Of a DNA stretch of 48,783 bases, positions 17,849 through 25,537 are shown in pieces. Both the position numbers and the translations under genes were made by a program. Under the pieces are notes generated by a model. That model was not told the DNA's origin. It did no database searches and saw only the letters and a list, made by a program, of their open reading frames with translations. The stretch comes from Actinomadura syzygii (GTDB taxonomy: Bacteria; Actinomycetota; Actinomycetes; Streptosporangiales; Streptosporangiaceae), in contig NZ_VSFF01000024.1 in NCBI RefSeq assembly GCF_008085905.1, forward strand, positions 1 through 48,783. The letters run 5' to 3'. Numbering within the stretch: the first letter of the stretch is position 1; each line of letters opens with the position of its first letter.

Positions 17849-17933
17849 GTTTTTAACAATCGACTGTGGTTACTCTTCACCACGAGCGGCGGCGCCAGAC
17901 CGGGCGGCGGCCGTGACGGACGGGAGAGAACAC

Positions 17934-18743
17934 GTGAGCGGGTTGCTACTCAAGGACAAGAACGCCGTGATCTACGGAGGCGGAGGAGCCATCGGCGGCG
18001 CCGTCGCCCGGGTCTTCGCCCGGGAAGGCGCCCGGGTCTTCATCGCCGGACGGACTCAGGCGAAACTCGACGCCGTGGCGCGTGACATCGCCACGGAAGG
18101 CGGGGCCGTCGAGACCGCGCGAGTCGACGTCCTCGACCAGCAGGCGGTCGCGAAGCACGCCGACGCGGTCGCGGCGGCGGCCGGCGGCATCGACATCGCC
18201 CTCAACGCCGTCAGCGTCATGCACGACCAAGGGACACCGCTGGCGGATCTAACGCTGGACGAGTTCATGCGGCCGATCGACGGCTTTCTGCGGGCGCTGT
18301 TCAACACCAGCAAGGCGGTGGCGCCGCACATGGGCCGCGGACGTCCCGGCGTCATCCTGACCTTGTCGGAGCCGGGCTCCAAACTGGCTGTCGGCGGCAT
18401 CCTGGGGCACGCGGTGAGCGCGGCCGGCAAGGAGGCGTTCGCCCGGGTCCTGGCCGCGGAATTGGCGCCTGACGGCATTCGGGTCATCGGCATACGTCCG
18501 CACGCCGTCGCCGATGCGCCGGCGGCGGGTTCCTACACGAAGGAGCTTTTCGAGGCGACTGCGGAAGCGTCCGGGCAGTCGGTGCAGGAATTCCTGGAGA
18601 GCGGACTGGCGCAAGGGACGCTGCTGAAGCGGCTGCCCGAACTGTCCGAGATCGCGGAGACGGCGGCGTTCCTGGCTTCAGACCGGGCCCGCGTCGTGAC
18701 CGGGACGACCGTCAACCTGTCCGGTGGCGCGCTCGTCGACTGA
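17934..18743 (+). CDS. Atypical short-chain dehydrogenase/reductase
   Basis: 269 aa from a GTG at 17934 with a GGGAGAG ribosome site. The Rossmann start IYGGGGAIGGAVARVF (13-28) is a GGGxxGG variant of TGxxxGxG. The NAG-like motif is LNAV (90-93). Normal SDRs have YxxxK. Here Lys166 is present but the Tyr position (162) is Ser, in HAVSAAGKEAF, with Ser149 in the usual catalytic Ser place. The C-terminus VTGTTVNLSGGAL is the typical SDR end. It therefore binds NAD(P) in all likelihood, but its chemistry may differ from standard alcohol/ketone redox. It sits 39 nt before an MFS exporter and opposite an HxlR regulator, suggesting an inducible detoxification unit. Confidence 0.85.
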   Translation: MSGLLLKDKNAVIYGGGGAIGGAVARVFAREGARVFIAGRTQAKLDAVARDIATEGGAVETARVDVLDQQAVAKHADAVAAAAGGIDIALNAVSVMHDQGTPLADLTLDEFMRPIDGFLRALFNTSKAVAPHMGRGRPGVILTLSEPGSKLAVGGILGHAVSAAGKEAFARVLAAELAPDGIRVIGIRPHAVADAPAAGSYTKELFEATAEASGQSVQEFLESGLAQGTLLKRLPELSEIAETAAFLASDRARVVTGTTVNLSGGALVD

Positions 18744-18782
18744 GTCCGCCGAGCTACGGGCCTGGTACATCGCGGAGGGGAC

Positions 18783-20015
18783 ATGAATAGCCGACAGACG
18801 ACATTGAGCCCGGCCAGGTCCAATCTGGCTCTCGCCACGTTGTTCTTGGGAATGTTCGTACTAGGCAGCGGCGAGCTGCTCGTGGTCGGCGTGCTGGACC
18901 GCATCGCCGCCGACTTCCACGTGACGATTCCCGAGACCGGCACCCTGGTGACCGTGTACGCGTTGGGCCTGGCCATCGGCGGTCCGATTCTGACCGCGCT
19001 GACGATCAGAATGGAGAAGAAGGCCGTCCTCTGCGGCGCGGTCGCCTTGTTCATCGTGTGCAATTTGGTCGCGGCGCTGACCCATTTCTACATTCTGTTC
19101 CTCGTGTTGCGCTTCCTCATCGGCGCGTTGCAGGGGCTGTTCATCGCTGGTGCGTTCATGGCGGCCGTGGCGGTCGTCCCGGTGGAGCGCATCGGCAAGG
19201 CGATCGGGATCGTCATCTCCGGTGTCGCGATGGCGGGGGCGCTCGGCGTGCCGCTGGGCACGCTGGTCGGCCAGACTCTCGGCTGGCGCGGATCGTTCAT
19301 GGCGATCGTGGCGGGCGCCGTGGTGGTGCTGATCGGCACGGCGGCGCTTATCCCGACCGTGCCACCCGCCGAAGCCGGCGTCGCCCACCAGGCCAGGTAC
19401 GCATTCGCCCCCAAGGTGCTCGCCTTGCTGTTCCTCAACTTCATCGTGTTCTCGGCGATCTTCGCGACGCTGACCTACCTCGTGCCCTTCTTGCAGGACG
19501 TAACCGGCGTCACCGGCGCGATGCTGAGCGTGTTCCTCCTGGCCTACGGCGCGGCCACGGCTGCGGGCTCGTTCGGTGGCGGCAGGTTCGCCGACCGGAA
19601 CGCCGGACGCACCCTGACCATCGGGTCCGTCGGCATCGCGGCCTGCCTGCTGGTGCTGTACCTCGTCGGATCGGTCGCGTGGCTCGTCGCGGTCGCGCTG
19701 CTCGCCTTGGGTCTCTGCTTCTACAGCATGGTGCCCTCACTGCAGGTCCGGGTGATCGCCCTGGCGGGCCCCGGTGGGCAGCTCGCGCAGTCGTTGCCGG
19801 TCTCCGCGGCCAACATCGGAATCGCCTTCGGGGCGTTCTGCGGTGGTGTCGCGATCGACGGGCACGGCGCGCCCGCCACTGTGATCACCGGCCTGATCTT
19901 CGCCGTGGTCACGATCCCGGTCGCCTGGGGGACCGGCCTCCTGAAACCGCCGGCGGACGCCCGCTCACCGCATGAAACCAGCACGCCGGTCCCGCAGGGA
20001 GCGGACACCTCTTGA
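18783..20015 (+). CDS. MFS exporter, DHA1 (12-TMS) type
   Basis: 410 aa with about 12 hydrophobic helices. The first, LALATLFLGMFVLGSGELLVVGVLDRIAADF, and the block GTLVTVYALGLAIGGPIL are typical of the AraJ/Pbt-type DHA1 branch (sugar- or drug-efflux permeases). RFLIGALQGLFIAGAF and GVPLGTLVGQTLGWRGSF match MFS motifs B and C. Shine-Dalgarno CGGAGGGG lies just before the ATG. It is downstream of the SDR by 39 nt and likely cotranscribed, so both probably answer to the HxlR-type repressor. Substrate unknown. No truncation seen. Confidence 0.9.
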   Translation: MNSRQTTLSPARSNLALATLFLGMFVLGSGELLVVGVLDRIAADFHVTIPETGTLVTVYALGLAIGGPILTALTIRMEKKAVLCGAVALFIVCNLVAALTHFYILFLVLRFLIGALQGLFIAGAFMAAVAVVPVERIGKAIGIVISGVAMAGALGVPLGTLVGQTLGWRGSFMAIVAGAVVVLIGTAALIPTVPPAEAGVAHQARYAFAPKVLALLFLNFIVFSAIFATLTYLVPFLQDVTGVTGAMLSVFLLAYGAATAAGSFGGGRFADRNAGRTLTIGSVGIAACLLVLYLVGSVAWLVAVALLALGLCFYSMVPSLQVRVIALAGPGGQLAQSLPVSAANIGIAFGAFCGGVAIDGHGAPATVITGLIFAVVTIPVAWGTGLLKPPADARSPHETSTPVPQGADTS

Positions 20016-20092
20016 CAGGGGGGCGGGAAGCGGGTCTCACTGGAAACAAACCTTTCAATTCCCCCCCCCGCCGCTGAAAGGGCCCGCTCCCG

Positions 20093-21883
20093 ATGTACTC
20101 CACCCGCCTTCCGCGCGCGCGATCGCGCTCCAAGCAGTTCTTGGTCGTCCTCTCCTCGCTGGTGCTGTCAGTGGGCGGTGCGGGGCCGGCGGTGCACGCG
20201 AGCGTGCGTCCGGCGGCCGCCGCCGTCCAGGTCGCGAGCATGCAGGACGTGGTTCCGGCGCCGGTCAAGGCCGAGCCGGCCACGGGCGCCGACCACACGA
20301 TCACCAGCGACACCGCGATCTACACCCAGGCTGGTTCGGCCGGGGTGGGCGACTATCTCGCCGCTCTCCTGCGTCGCTCGACCGGCTATCCGCTGCCGGT
20401 CAAGACCGCGTCCGCTACGCCCACCGACGGCATATCGCTGCTGCTCACCGGCGCCGACCCGACCGTGGGTGACCAGGGCTATCAACTGGACGTCACGACG
20501 TCCGCCGTGGTGATCCGGGCGAACAAGCCCGCCGGTCTGTTCGCAGGCGTGCAGACGCTGCGGCAGCTTCTCCCGGCGGCGGTCGAGAGCACCGGCACGC
20601 AACCGGGTCCGTGGGTGATCCCCGGCGGACGGATCGTCGACTATCCACGGTTCGCCTATCGCGGCGCCCACCTCGACGTCGCCCGCCATTTCTTCACCGT
20701 CGACGAGGTCAAGCGGTACGTGGACGAGATCTCCCTGTACAAGGTCAACTACCTGCATCTGCATCTGACCGACGACCAGGGCTGGCGGATACAGATCAAC
20801 AGTTGGCCCCGGCTGGCGACGTACGGCGGCGAACTCGAAGTCGGCGGCACCCCGGGCGGCTACTACACCCAGGACCAGTACCGGGACATCGTCGCGTACG
20901 CGCAGAGCCGCGGCATCACCGTCGTCCCCGAGATCGACATGCCCGGCCACACCAACGCGGCGCTCGCCTCGTACGCGGAGCTCAACTGCAACAACACCGC
21001 GCCGCCGCGCCGCACCGACATCGAGGTCGGCTACAGCTCGCTGTGCATCAGCAAGGACGTCACCTACAAGTTCGTCGCCGACGTCGTCCGCGAGGTCGCG
21101 GCGCTCACCCCCGGCCCGTACCTCCACATCGGCGGCGACGAGGCCAGTGCCACGCCCCAGCAGGACTACGTCACGTTCCTCAACAAGGTGCTGCCGCTCG
21201 TCCAGCAGCAGGGAAAGATCGCGGTGGGCTGGCACGACATCGTCAACGCCACCCCGCCCACCTCGGCCGTCCCGCAGTACTGGGGGACGGAGACATCGCA
21301 CGGGGGCGTTCAGGCGGCGGCGAAGCGAGGCAACAAGATCCTCATGTCCCCCGCCAACAAGTCCTACCTCGACATGAAATACAACTCCAGCACGCGTCTC
21401 GGGCTGAGTTGGGCGGGCTTCATCGAGGTCCAGACCGCTTACGAATGGAACCCGGGAGCGTACCTGTCCGGCGTGACCGAGTCGCAGGTGTTCGGCGTCG
21501 AGGCGCCGCTGTGGTCGGAGACCCTACTGAACATCGACGACATTGAATTCATGGCGTTCCCCCGGCTGCCGGCCATCGCCGAACTCGGCTGGTCGCCGCA
21601 GTCCACCCACAACTGGAATGCCTTCCGGCAACGGCTGGCCGCCCAGGGACCGCGCTGGCAGGTAATGGGCGTCGACTTCTACCGATCGAGCCAAGTGCCG
21701 TGGAAGACCGACAACCCAAGTCCAGGAAAGTGCACCGAATCCGCGTGGGAATCCTCGGCGACCTATACCGGTGGCCAGAAGGTGTCCTACAACGACCACA
21801 CCTGGACCGCCAGATGGTGGACCCACGGCGACACGCCCGGCAACAACTCCCAGGATGTGTGGACCGACAACGGCCCCTGCTAA
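20093..21883 (+). CDS. Secreted GH20 beta-N-acetylhexosaminidase with CBM
   Basis: 596 aa. The Arg-rich start plus hydrophobic FLVVLSSLVLSVGGAG is a signal peptide. Residues ~60-170 are the GH20b-type lead domain and ~180-510 the TIM barrel. The family hallmark HIGGDEA is at 345-351, with the catalytic Asp349-Glu350 pair (the substrate acetamido group acts as nucleophile). The last ~50 residues (WESSATYTGGQKVSYNDHTW, then ARWWTHGDTP) are a type 5/12 chitin-binding module. It should release terminal GlcNAc from chitooligosaccharides outside the cell. The 5' leader has nine consecutive C (20061-20069) framed by CCTTTCA/TGAAAGG arms (20051-20057, 20075-20081). The gene stands alone and ends at a strong hairpin. 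Confidence 0.93.
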   Translation: MYSTRLPRARSRSKQFLVVLSSLVLSVGGAGPAVHASVRPAAAAVQVASMQDVVPAPVKAEPATGADHTITSDTAIYTQAGSAGVGDYLAALLRRSTGYPLPVKTASATPTDGISLLLTGADPTVGDQGYQLDVTTSAVVIRANKPAGLFAGVQTLRQLLPAAVESTGTQPGPWVIPGGRIVDYPRFAYRGAHLDVARHFFTVDEVKRYVDEISLYKVNYLHLHLTDDQGWRIQINSWPRLATYGGELEVGGTPGGYYTQDQYRDIVAYAQSRGITVVPEIDMPGHTNAALASYAELNCNNTAPPRRTDIEVGYSSLCISKDVTYKFVADVVREVAALTPGPYLHIGGDEASATPQQDYVTFLNKVLPLVQQQGKIAVGWHDIVNATPPTSAVPQYWGTETSHGGVQAAAKRGNKILMSPANKSYLDMKYNSSTRLGLSWAGFIEVQTAYEWNPGAYLSGVTESQVFGVEAPLWSETLLNIDDIEFMAFPRLPAIAELGWSPQSTHNWNAFRQRLAAQGPRWQVMGVDFYRSSQVPWKTDNPSPGKCTESAWESSATYTGGQKVSYNDHTWTARWWTHGDTPGNNSQDVWTDNGPC

Positions 21884-21960
21884 CCCCCGAAGAACCGACC
21901 GCCCCGCCTGGACGAAGCTGACCCGACCAGAGCCGCCGCGAGCCGCGGGGCGCCCGTAGA

Positions 21961-21993
21961 CGACCAGTAGGTGAAGGCCTCACCTACTGGTCG
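21961..21993. terminator. 14-bp perfect stem-loop
   Basis: CGACCAGTAGGTGA (21961-21974) pairs perfectly with 21980-21993 around an AGGCC loop, 77 nt after the GH20 stop. No poly-T follows, but the stem is strong. It separates the hexosaminidase from the hydrogenase operon that begins about 100 nt later. Confidence 0.75.
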
Positions 21994-22091
21994 TCCTCAC
22001 TTACTGGGGCCGGATTTGGTTGCTATACCGGAGACGTGCTTTCCCTGCGCCATTGCATGGGTGGCGTAACCGGCTGGGGGGTGTGATCGGG

Positions 22092-23471
22092 GTGGAGCAT
22101 CCGCCGGTCACGGCTGCCAGCGGAATGGAATATGCGCGCAAGGTCGCCGACGCGATTCTTTATGAGGGCTATCTCCTTTATCCGTACCGCCGGTCGTCGG
22201 GCAAGAACCGCGTGCGCTGGCAGTTCGGGGTGATCGTCCCGCCGGGGTGGGCGGAGGCGCAGGGGCTTGCCGACACGAGTGTGGCCGGGTCGGTCGAGGC
22301 GCCGTGGCAGCAGACCGAATGCCTCCTGAAGGCGTCCCCCGACGAAACGGTCATCTGCCAGGTTCGGTTTCTTCAGCTTCAGCTTAAGAGTGTGGAGGAA
22401 CGGCTGGCCGACGGCTCCTACCGGCTGGTCGATTCGTTGTCTTCGGGCGCGCGGCTGGAGCTTGGATTCGATGAGGCCCAGCCACAGGAGTTCGATCTGC
22501 GGTTCTCCTTGCGGGACGTCCTGGACGAGCCCCACGAATTCGGCTTCCAGGCCCCGGGCGGCCTGGACACCGAGCAGGTGGCGGACGAGGACGGCCGCCC
22601 GCTCGGCCGTGTCCGGCGGCGGCGGCACCCGGTGCCCGCCACGGTGACGGTGTCGGCCGCGCGGGTCGACGCGGACGACGGTCCGCGCGACGTCTACCGG
22701 CTGCGCGTCCACGTGGCGAACGCGGGCGCGGTGACGCCGCCGGGAGCCGCCCGGGACGAGGCGCTGGCGGAGTCGCTGATCGCCTGCCATGTGCTGCTGG
22801 GCGCGGACGGGGGCGCGTTCGTGTCCGCGCTGGATCCGCCGGGATGGGCCGGGGCGGCGGTCGAGGAGTGCGCGAACGTCCACACGTTCCCCGTGCTGGC
22901 GGGGCCGCCGGGTGACGAGCACGTGGTGCTGTCCTCGCCGATCCTGCTCTACGACCACCCCCGGGTAGCCCCGGAGAGCCCCGGTGACCTGCACGACGCG
23001 ACCGAGATCGACGAGATCCTCTCGTTGCGGACGCTGACACTGACGGACGCGGAGAAGCGGGAGGCGCGCGCCACCGATCCGCGCGCCGCCGAGATCCTGG
23101 ACCGGACCGAGTCGATGCCGCCGGAGGTCTTCGCGCGCCTGCACGGGGCGGTCCGGTCGCTGCGGCCCATGCCGGACGCCGCCCCGGAGCCGCCCGGAGA
23201 CGGCGTCGTCGTGGTCGCGGGCGTGCCCGTCGGCCGGGGCAGCCGGGTGCGGCTGCGGCCCCGGCGGCGCGGCGTCGATCCCCAGGACCGGTTCCTGGAC
23301 GGCAGGACCGCGCAGGTCGAGGCGGTGCTCACCGACGTGGACGACGCCACGCACCTCGCGGTCACGGTGGAGGACGATCCCGCCGCCGACCTCAACCGGT
23401 GGTACGGGCGCTTCCGCTACTTCTCCCCCGCCGAGGTAGAGCCGCTCTCCGCCGAGGCGGACCGGCCATGA
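22092..23471 (+). CDS. Conserved protein at head of hydrogenase operon
   Basis: About 460 aa. The start is uncertain: GTGs at 22083 and 22092 are in frame, and the latter is better spaced (about 10 nt) from the G-rich stretch at 22075-22081. The sequence begins EHPPVTAASGMEYARKVADAILYEGYLLYPYRRSS and contains VRWQFGVIVPP. It is Arg/Asp-rich and soluble, with no signal peptide, no membrane helix and no Cys-pair motif. The C-terminal ~80 residues (VVAGVPVGRGSRVRLRPR, then RTAQVEAVLTDVDDATHLAVTVEDD) look like a small beta-barrel. Such proteins head actinobacterial group 1h hydrogenase clusters; I know of no assigned function. It ends in an ATGA overlap with the protease gene, so it belongs to the operon. 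Perhaps an assembly factor. Confidence 0.7.
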   Translation: MEHPPVTAASGMEYARKVADAILYEGYLLYPYRRSSGKNRVRWQFGVIVPPGWAEAQGLADTSVAGSVEAPWQQTECLLKASPDETVICQVRFLQLQLKSVEERLADGSYRLVDSLSSGARLELGFDEAQPQEFDLRFSLRDVLDEPHEFGFQAPGGLDTEQVADEDGRPLGRVRRRRHPVPATVTVSAARVDADDGPRDVYRLRVHVANAGAVTPPGAARDEALAESLIACHVLLGADGGAFVSALDPPGWAGAAVEECANVHTFPVLAGPPGDEHVVLSSPILLYDHPRVAPESPGDLHDATEIDEILSLRTLTLTDAEKREARATDPRAAEILDRTESMPPEVFARLHGAVRSLRPMPDAAPEPPGDGVVVVAGVPVGRGSRVRLRPRRRGVDPQDRFLDGRTAQVEAVLTDVDDATHLAVTVEDDPAADLNRWYGRFRYFSPAEVEPLSAEADRP

Positions 23472-24028
23472 ACCGACCGGTGGGCGGACGGGTCCTCGTG
23501 GCGGGCATCGGGAACGTGTTCCTCGGGGACGACGGGTTCGGCGTGGAGGTCGTCCGGCGGATGGACGGCTCCGCCCTCCCCGCGGACGTGGAGGTCGCCG
23601 ACTACGGCGTCCGCGGCGTCCATCTGGCGTACGAGCTGCTGGACGGCCGGCACGACGTCCTGATCATGGTGGACGCGGTCCCTGTCGAAGGACCGCCCGG
23701 CACCCTCGCCGTCATCGAGGTGGACGCGGCGTCGGTCGACGGCGCGGGTCCCGACGATCCGCTCGGCCCGCCGGCGGTCGACGGCCACGGCATGCACCCC
23801 GTGGCCGTGCTCCGGCTCCTCCTCCGGCTCGGCGGCGACCTGCCCCGCGTCTTCGTGGTGGGCTGCCGTCCCGCCGTCGTCGACGAGCGCATGGAGCTGT
23901 CGCCGCCCGTGCGCGCGGCCGTGGACGAGGCCGTCCGCCTGGTGACGGAGCTGGCGTGCGGCGAGGCCGCGGACGGGGCCGCACGCGACAAGGACGCGAC
24001 TACGGATCCGGAGCGGGCGAATGCATGA
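23468..24028 (+). CDS. [NiFe]-hydrogenase maturation protease
   Basis: 186 aa. The N-terminal block VLVAGIGNVFLGDDGFGVEVV is the signature of the HyaD/HycI endopeptidase family. Its first acidic residue and the later VDAV Asp and GHGMHP His are the usual nickel-sensing ligands. These proteases remove the C-terminal tail of the hydrogenase large subunit after the Ni-Fe(CN)2CO site is inserted; the large subunit in this operon carries such a tail. Start ATG at 23468 overlaps the upstream stop (ATGA), and its 3' end overlaps hypA by 8 nt. The last ~25 residues are a hydrophilic extension. Confidence 0.9.
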   Translation: MNRPVGGRVLVAGIGNVFLGDDGFGVEVVRRMDGSALPADVEVADYGVRGVHLAYELLDGRHDVLIMVDAVPVEGPPGTLAVIEVDAASVDGAGPDDPLGPPAVDGHGMHPVAVLRLLLRLGGDLPRVFVVGCRPAVVDERMELSPPVRAAVDEAVRLVTELACGEAADGAARDKDATTDPERANA

Positions 24029-24455
24029 GCTGGGAATGTGCGAGGCCATCGTCGAGGCGGCCGTGCGGCGGGCGGGCGACCGGACGGTGCGCGGCATGCG
24101 GGTCCGCGTCGGCGGGCATCCGGTCGACCCGGCGGTGATCGAGCAGGGCGTGCGGATGGCCGCGATGGGCACCGTCGCCGAGGGCGCGGGCGTCGACCTC
24201 GTGCTGGAGCCGCTCCGCGTCCGCTGCCGCCGCTGCCGCGCGGAGACGCCGGTGAACAGCGCCGTGGCCCTGGCGGCGTGCCCGGCCTGCGGCGCCGTGG
24301 ACGTGGCGAGCGCGGGCCGCGAGGACGTGGTCCTGGAGTCGATCACCGTGGACGCACCGGCCGCCGAGAGCGCCACCGACGACGCCGACGACGCCGCCGA
24401 CGCCGCCGACCGGAGCGTCGAGCACACCCCGGACAGAAGGAGGAACCGGCCATGA
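24021..24455 (+). CDS. hypA: Hydrogenase nickel chaperone HypA
   Basis: 144 aa. It starts MHELGMCEAIVEAA; His2 and Glu3 are the conserved nickel ligands. The zinc site is formed by two CxxC pairs at Cys69/72 and Cys87/90. The C-terminal ~35 residues are an Asp/Ala-rich, low-complexity tail not found in standard HypA (about 115 aa). HypA normally works with the GTPase HypB to load nickel; hypB is not in this window. It overlaps the protease gene by 8 nt and the small-subunit gene by 4 nt. Confidence 0.93.
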   Translation: MHELGMCEAIVEAAVRRAGDRTVRGMRVRVGGHPVDPAVIEQGVRMAAMGTVAEGAGVDLVLEPLRVRCRRCRAETPVNSAVALAACPACGAVDVASAGREDVVLESITVDAPAAESATDDADDAADAADRSVEHTPDRRRNRP

Positions 24456-25489
24456 CTCACGCGGAGGGTTTCGACGAGGTCCACATCTTGTGGATCTCCG
24501 AGGGGATGAGCTGCGACGGCGACACCGTCTCGGTGACGGCCGCCGGCCAGCCGTCGATCGAGGACGTGGTGGGCGGCCTGATCCCCGGCCTGCCGAAGGT
24601 GCACCTGTACAACAAGGTGCTCTCGCCCACGCTGGGCGGGGAGGAGTTCCTCGCACCGTTCCGGGCGGCGGCGAGCGGCGAGCTGGAGCCGTTCATCTTC
24701 GTCCTGGAGGGCTCGGTGCCCAACGAGAAGATCAACGGGGACGGCTTCTGGTCGTCGTTCGGGAACCATCCGGACACCGGCGAGCCGCTGACGCTGAACT
24801 GGTGGCTCGACCGGCTGGCGCCGAAGGCGTGGGCGGTCGTCGCCGCGGGCACCTGCGCCGCCTACGGCGGGATCCACGCGATGGCGGGCAACCCGACCGG
24901 GTGCATGGGCCTCGCCGACTACCTCGGGTGGGACTTCAGGTCGGCGGGCGGGCTGCCGATCGTCAACGTGCCCGGGTGCCCCGTCCAGCCCGAGAACTTC
25001 ATGGAGACGCTGGTCTGGGTCCTCCAGCACGCGGCGGGCGAGGCTCCCCCGCCGCCGCTGGACGACAAGCTGCGCCCGCAGTGGCTGTTCGGCAAGACCG
25101 TCCACGAGGGCTGCGACCGCGCCGCCTACTACGAGCAGGCCGACTTCGCGAAGGACTACAACTCGCCGAAGTGCCAGGTGAAGGTCGGCTGCTGGGGTCC
25201 GGTGGTGAACTGCGACGTGCCGAAGCGCGGCTGGATGGGCGGCGTCGGCGGCTGCCCGAACGTGGGCGGAATCTGCATCGCCTGCACCATGCCGGGCTTC
25301 CCGGACAAGTTCATGCCGTTCATGGACGCGCCGCCCGGCGGGAACCTCTCGTCGACGCTCATCAGGCCGTACGGGGCCTTCATCCGCCGGATGCGCGGGA
25401 TCACCAACGCCACCGCCAACGTCGAGCCGAAGTGGCATCACAACCGTGAGGTACTGACCAGCGGCTACGACCCGCGCTGGCGGCCGTAG
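24452..25489 (+). CDS. hhyS: [NiFe]-hydrogenase small subunit, group 1h type
   Basis: 345 aa. It carries the electron-transfer Fe-S clusters. Near the N-terminus, EGMSCDGDTVS places Cys21 and Asp24 where most hydrogenases have CxxC. That 3Cys/1Asp proximal cluster is a hallmark of the oxygen-tolerant actinobacterial-type (group 1h, formerly group 5) enzymes. Further Cys lie in AGTCAAYGG, NVPGCPVQP, HEGCDRAA and the run CWGPVVNCD to GGCPNVGGICIACTMPGFPDKF, which serves the medial and distal clusters. There is no Tat signal peptide, consistent with a cytoplasmic-side enzyme. It should couple oxidation of trace H2 to the respiratory chain. The start overlaps the hypA stop; SD is AGGAGG-like. Confidence 0.95.
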   Translation: MTHAEGFDEVHILWISEGMSCDGDTVSVTAAGQPSIEDVVGGLIPGLPKVHLYNKVLSPTLGGEEFLAPFRAAASGELEPFIFVLEGSVPNEKINGDGFWSSFGNHPDTGEPLTLNWWLDRLAPKAWAVVAAGTCAAYGGIHAMAGNPTGCMGLADYLGWDFRSAGGLPIVNVPGCPVQPENFMETLVWVLQHAAGEAPPPPLDDKLRPQWLFGKTVHEGCDRAAYYEQADFAKDYNSPKCQVKVGCWGPVVNCDVPKRGWMGGVGGCPNVGGICIACTMPGFPDKFMPFMDAPPGGNLSSTLIRPYGAFIRRMRGITNATANVEPKWHHNREVLTSGYDPRWRP

Positions 25490-25525
25490 CACGGATCGCA
25501 GGAGCCGCAGCACGGATCGCAGGAG
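25488..25525 (+). repeat. 17-bp direct repeat spanning the hhyL ribosome site
   Basis: AGCACGGATCGCAGGAG occurs at 25488-25504 and again at 25509-25525, a 21-bp period. Each copy ends in an AGGAG core. The second copy is followed by AGGA and the large-subunit ATG at 25538. The first copy overlaps the small-subunit stop codon. Confidence 0.85.
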
Positions 25526-25537
25526 AGGACCGCACCG

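Noticed and set aside
20061..20069. Run of nine C bases as a phase-variation tract for the hexosaminidase
   Set aside because: It is in the untranslated leader, so slippage would not shift the frame; an effect on translation is possible but unsupported.
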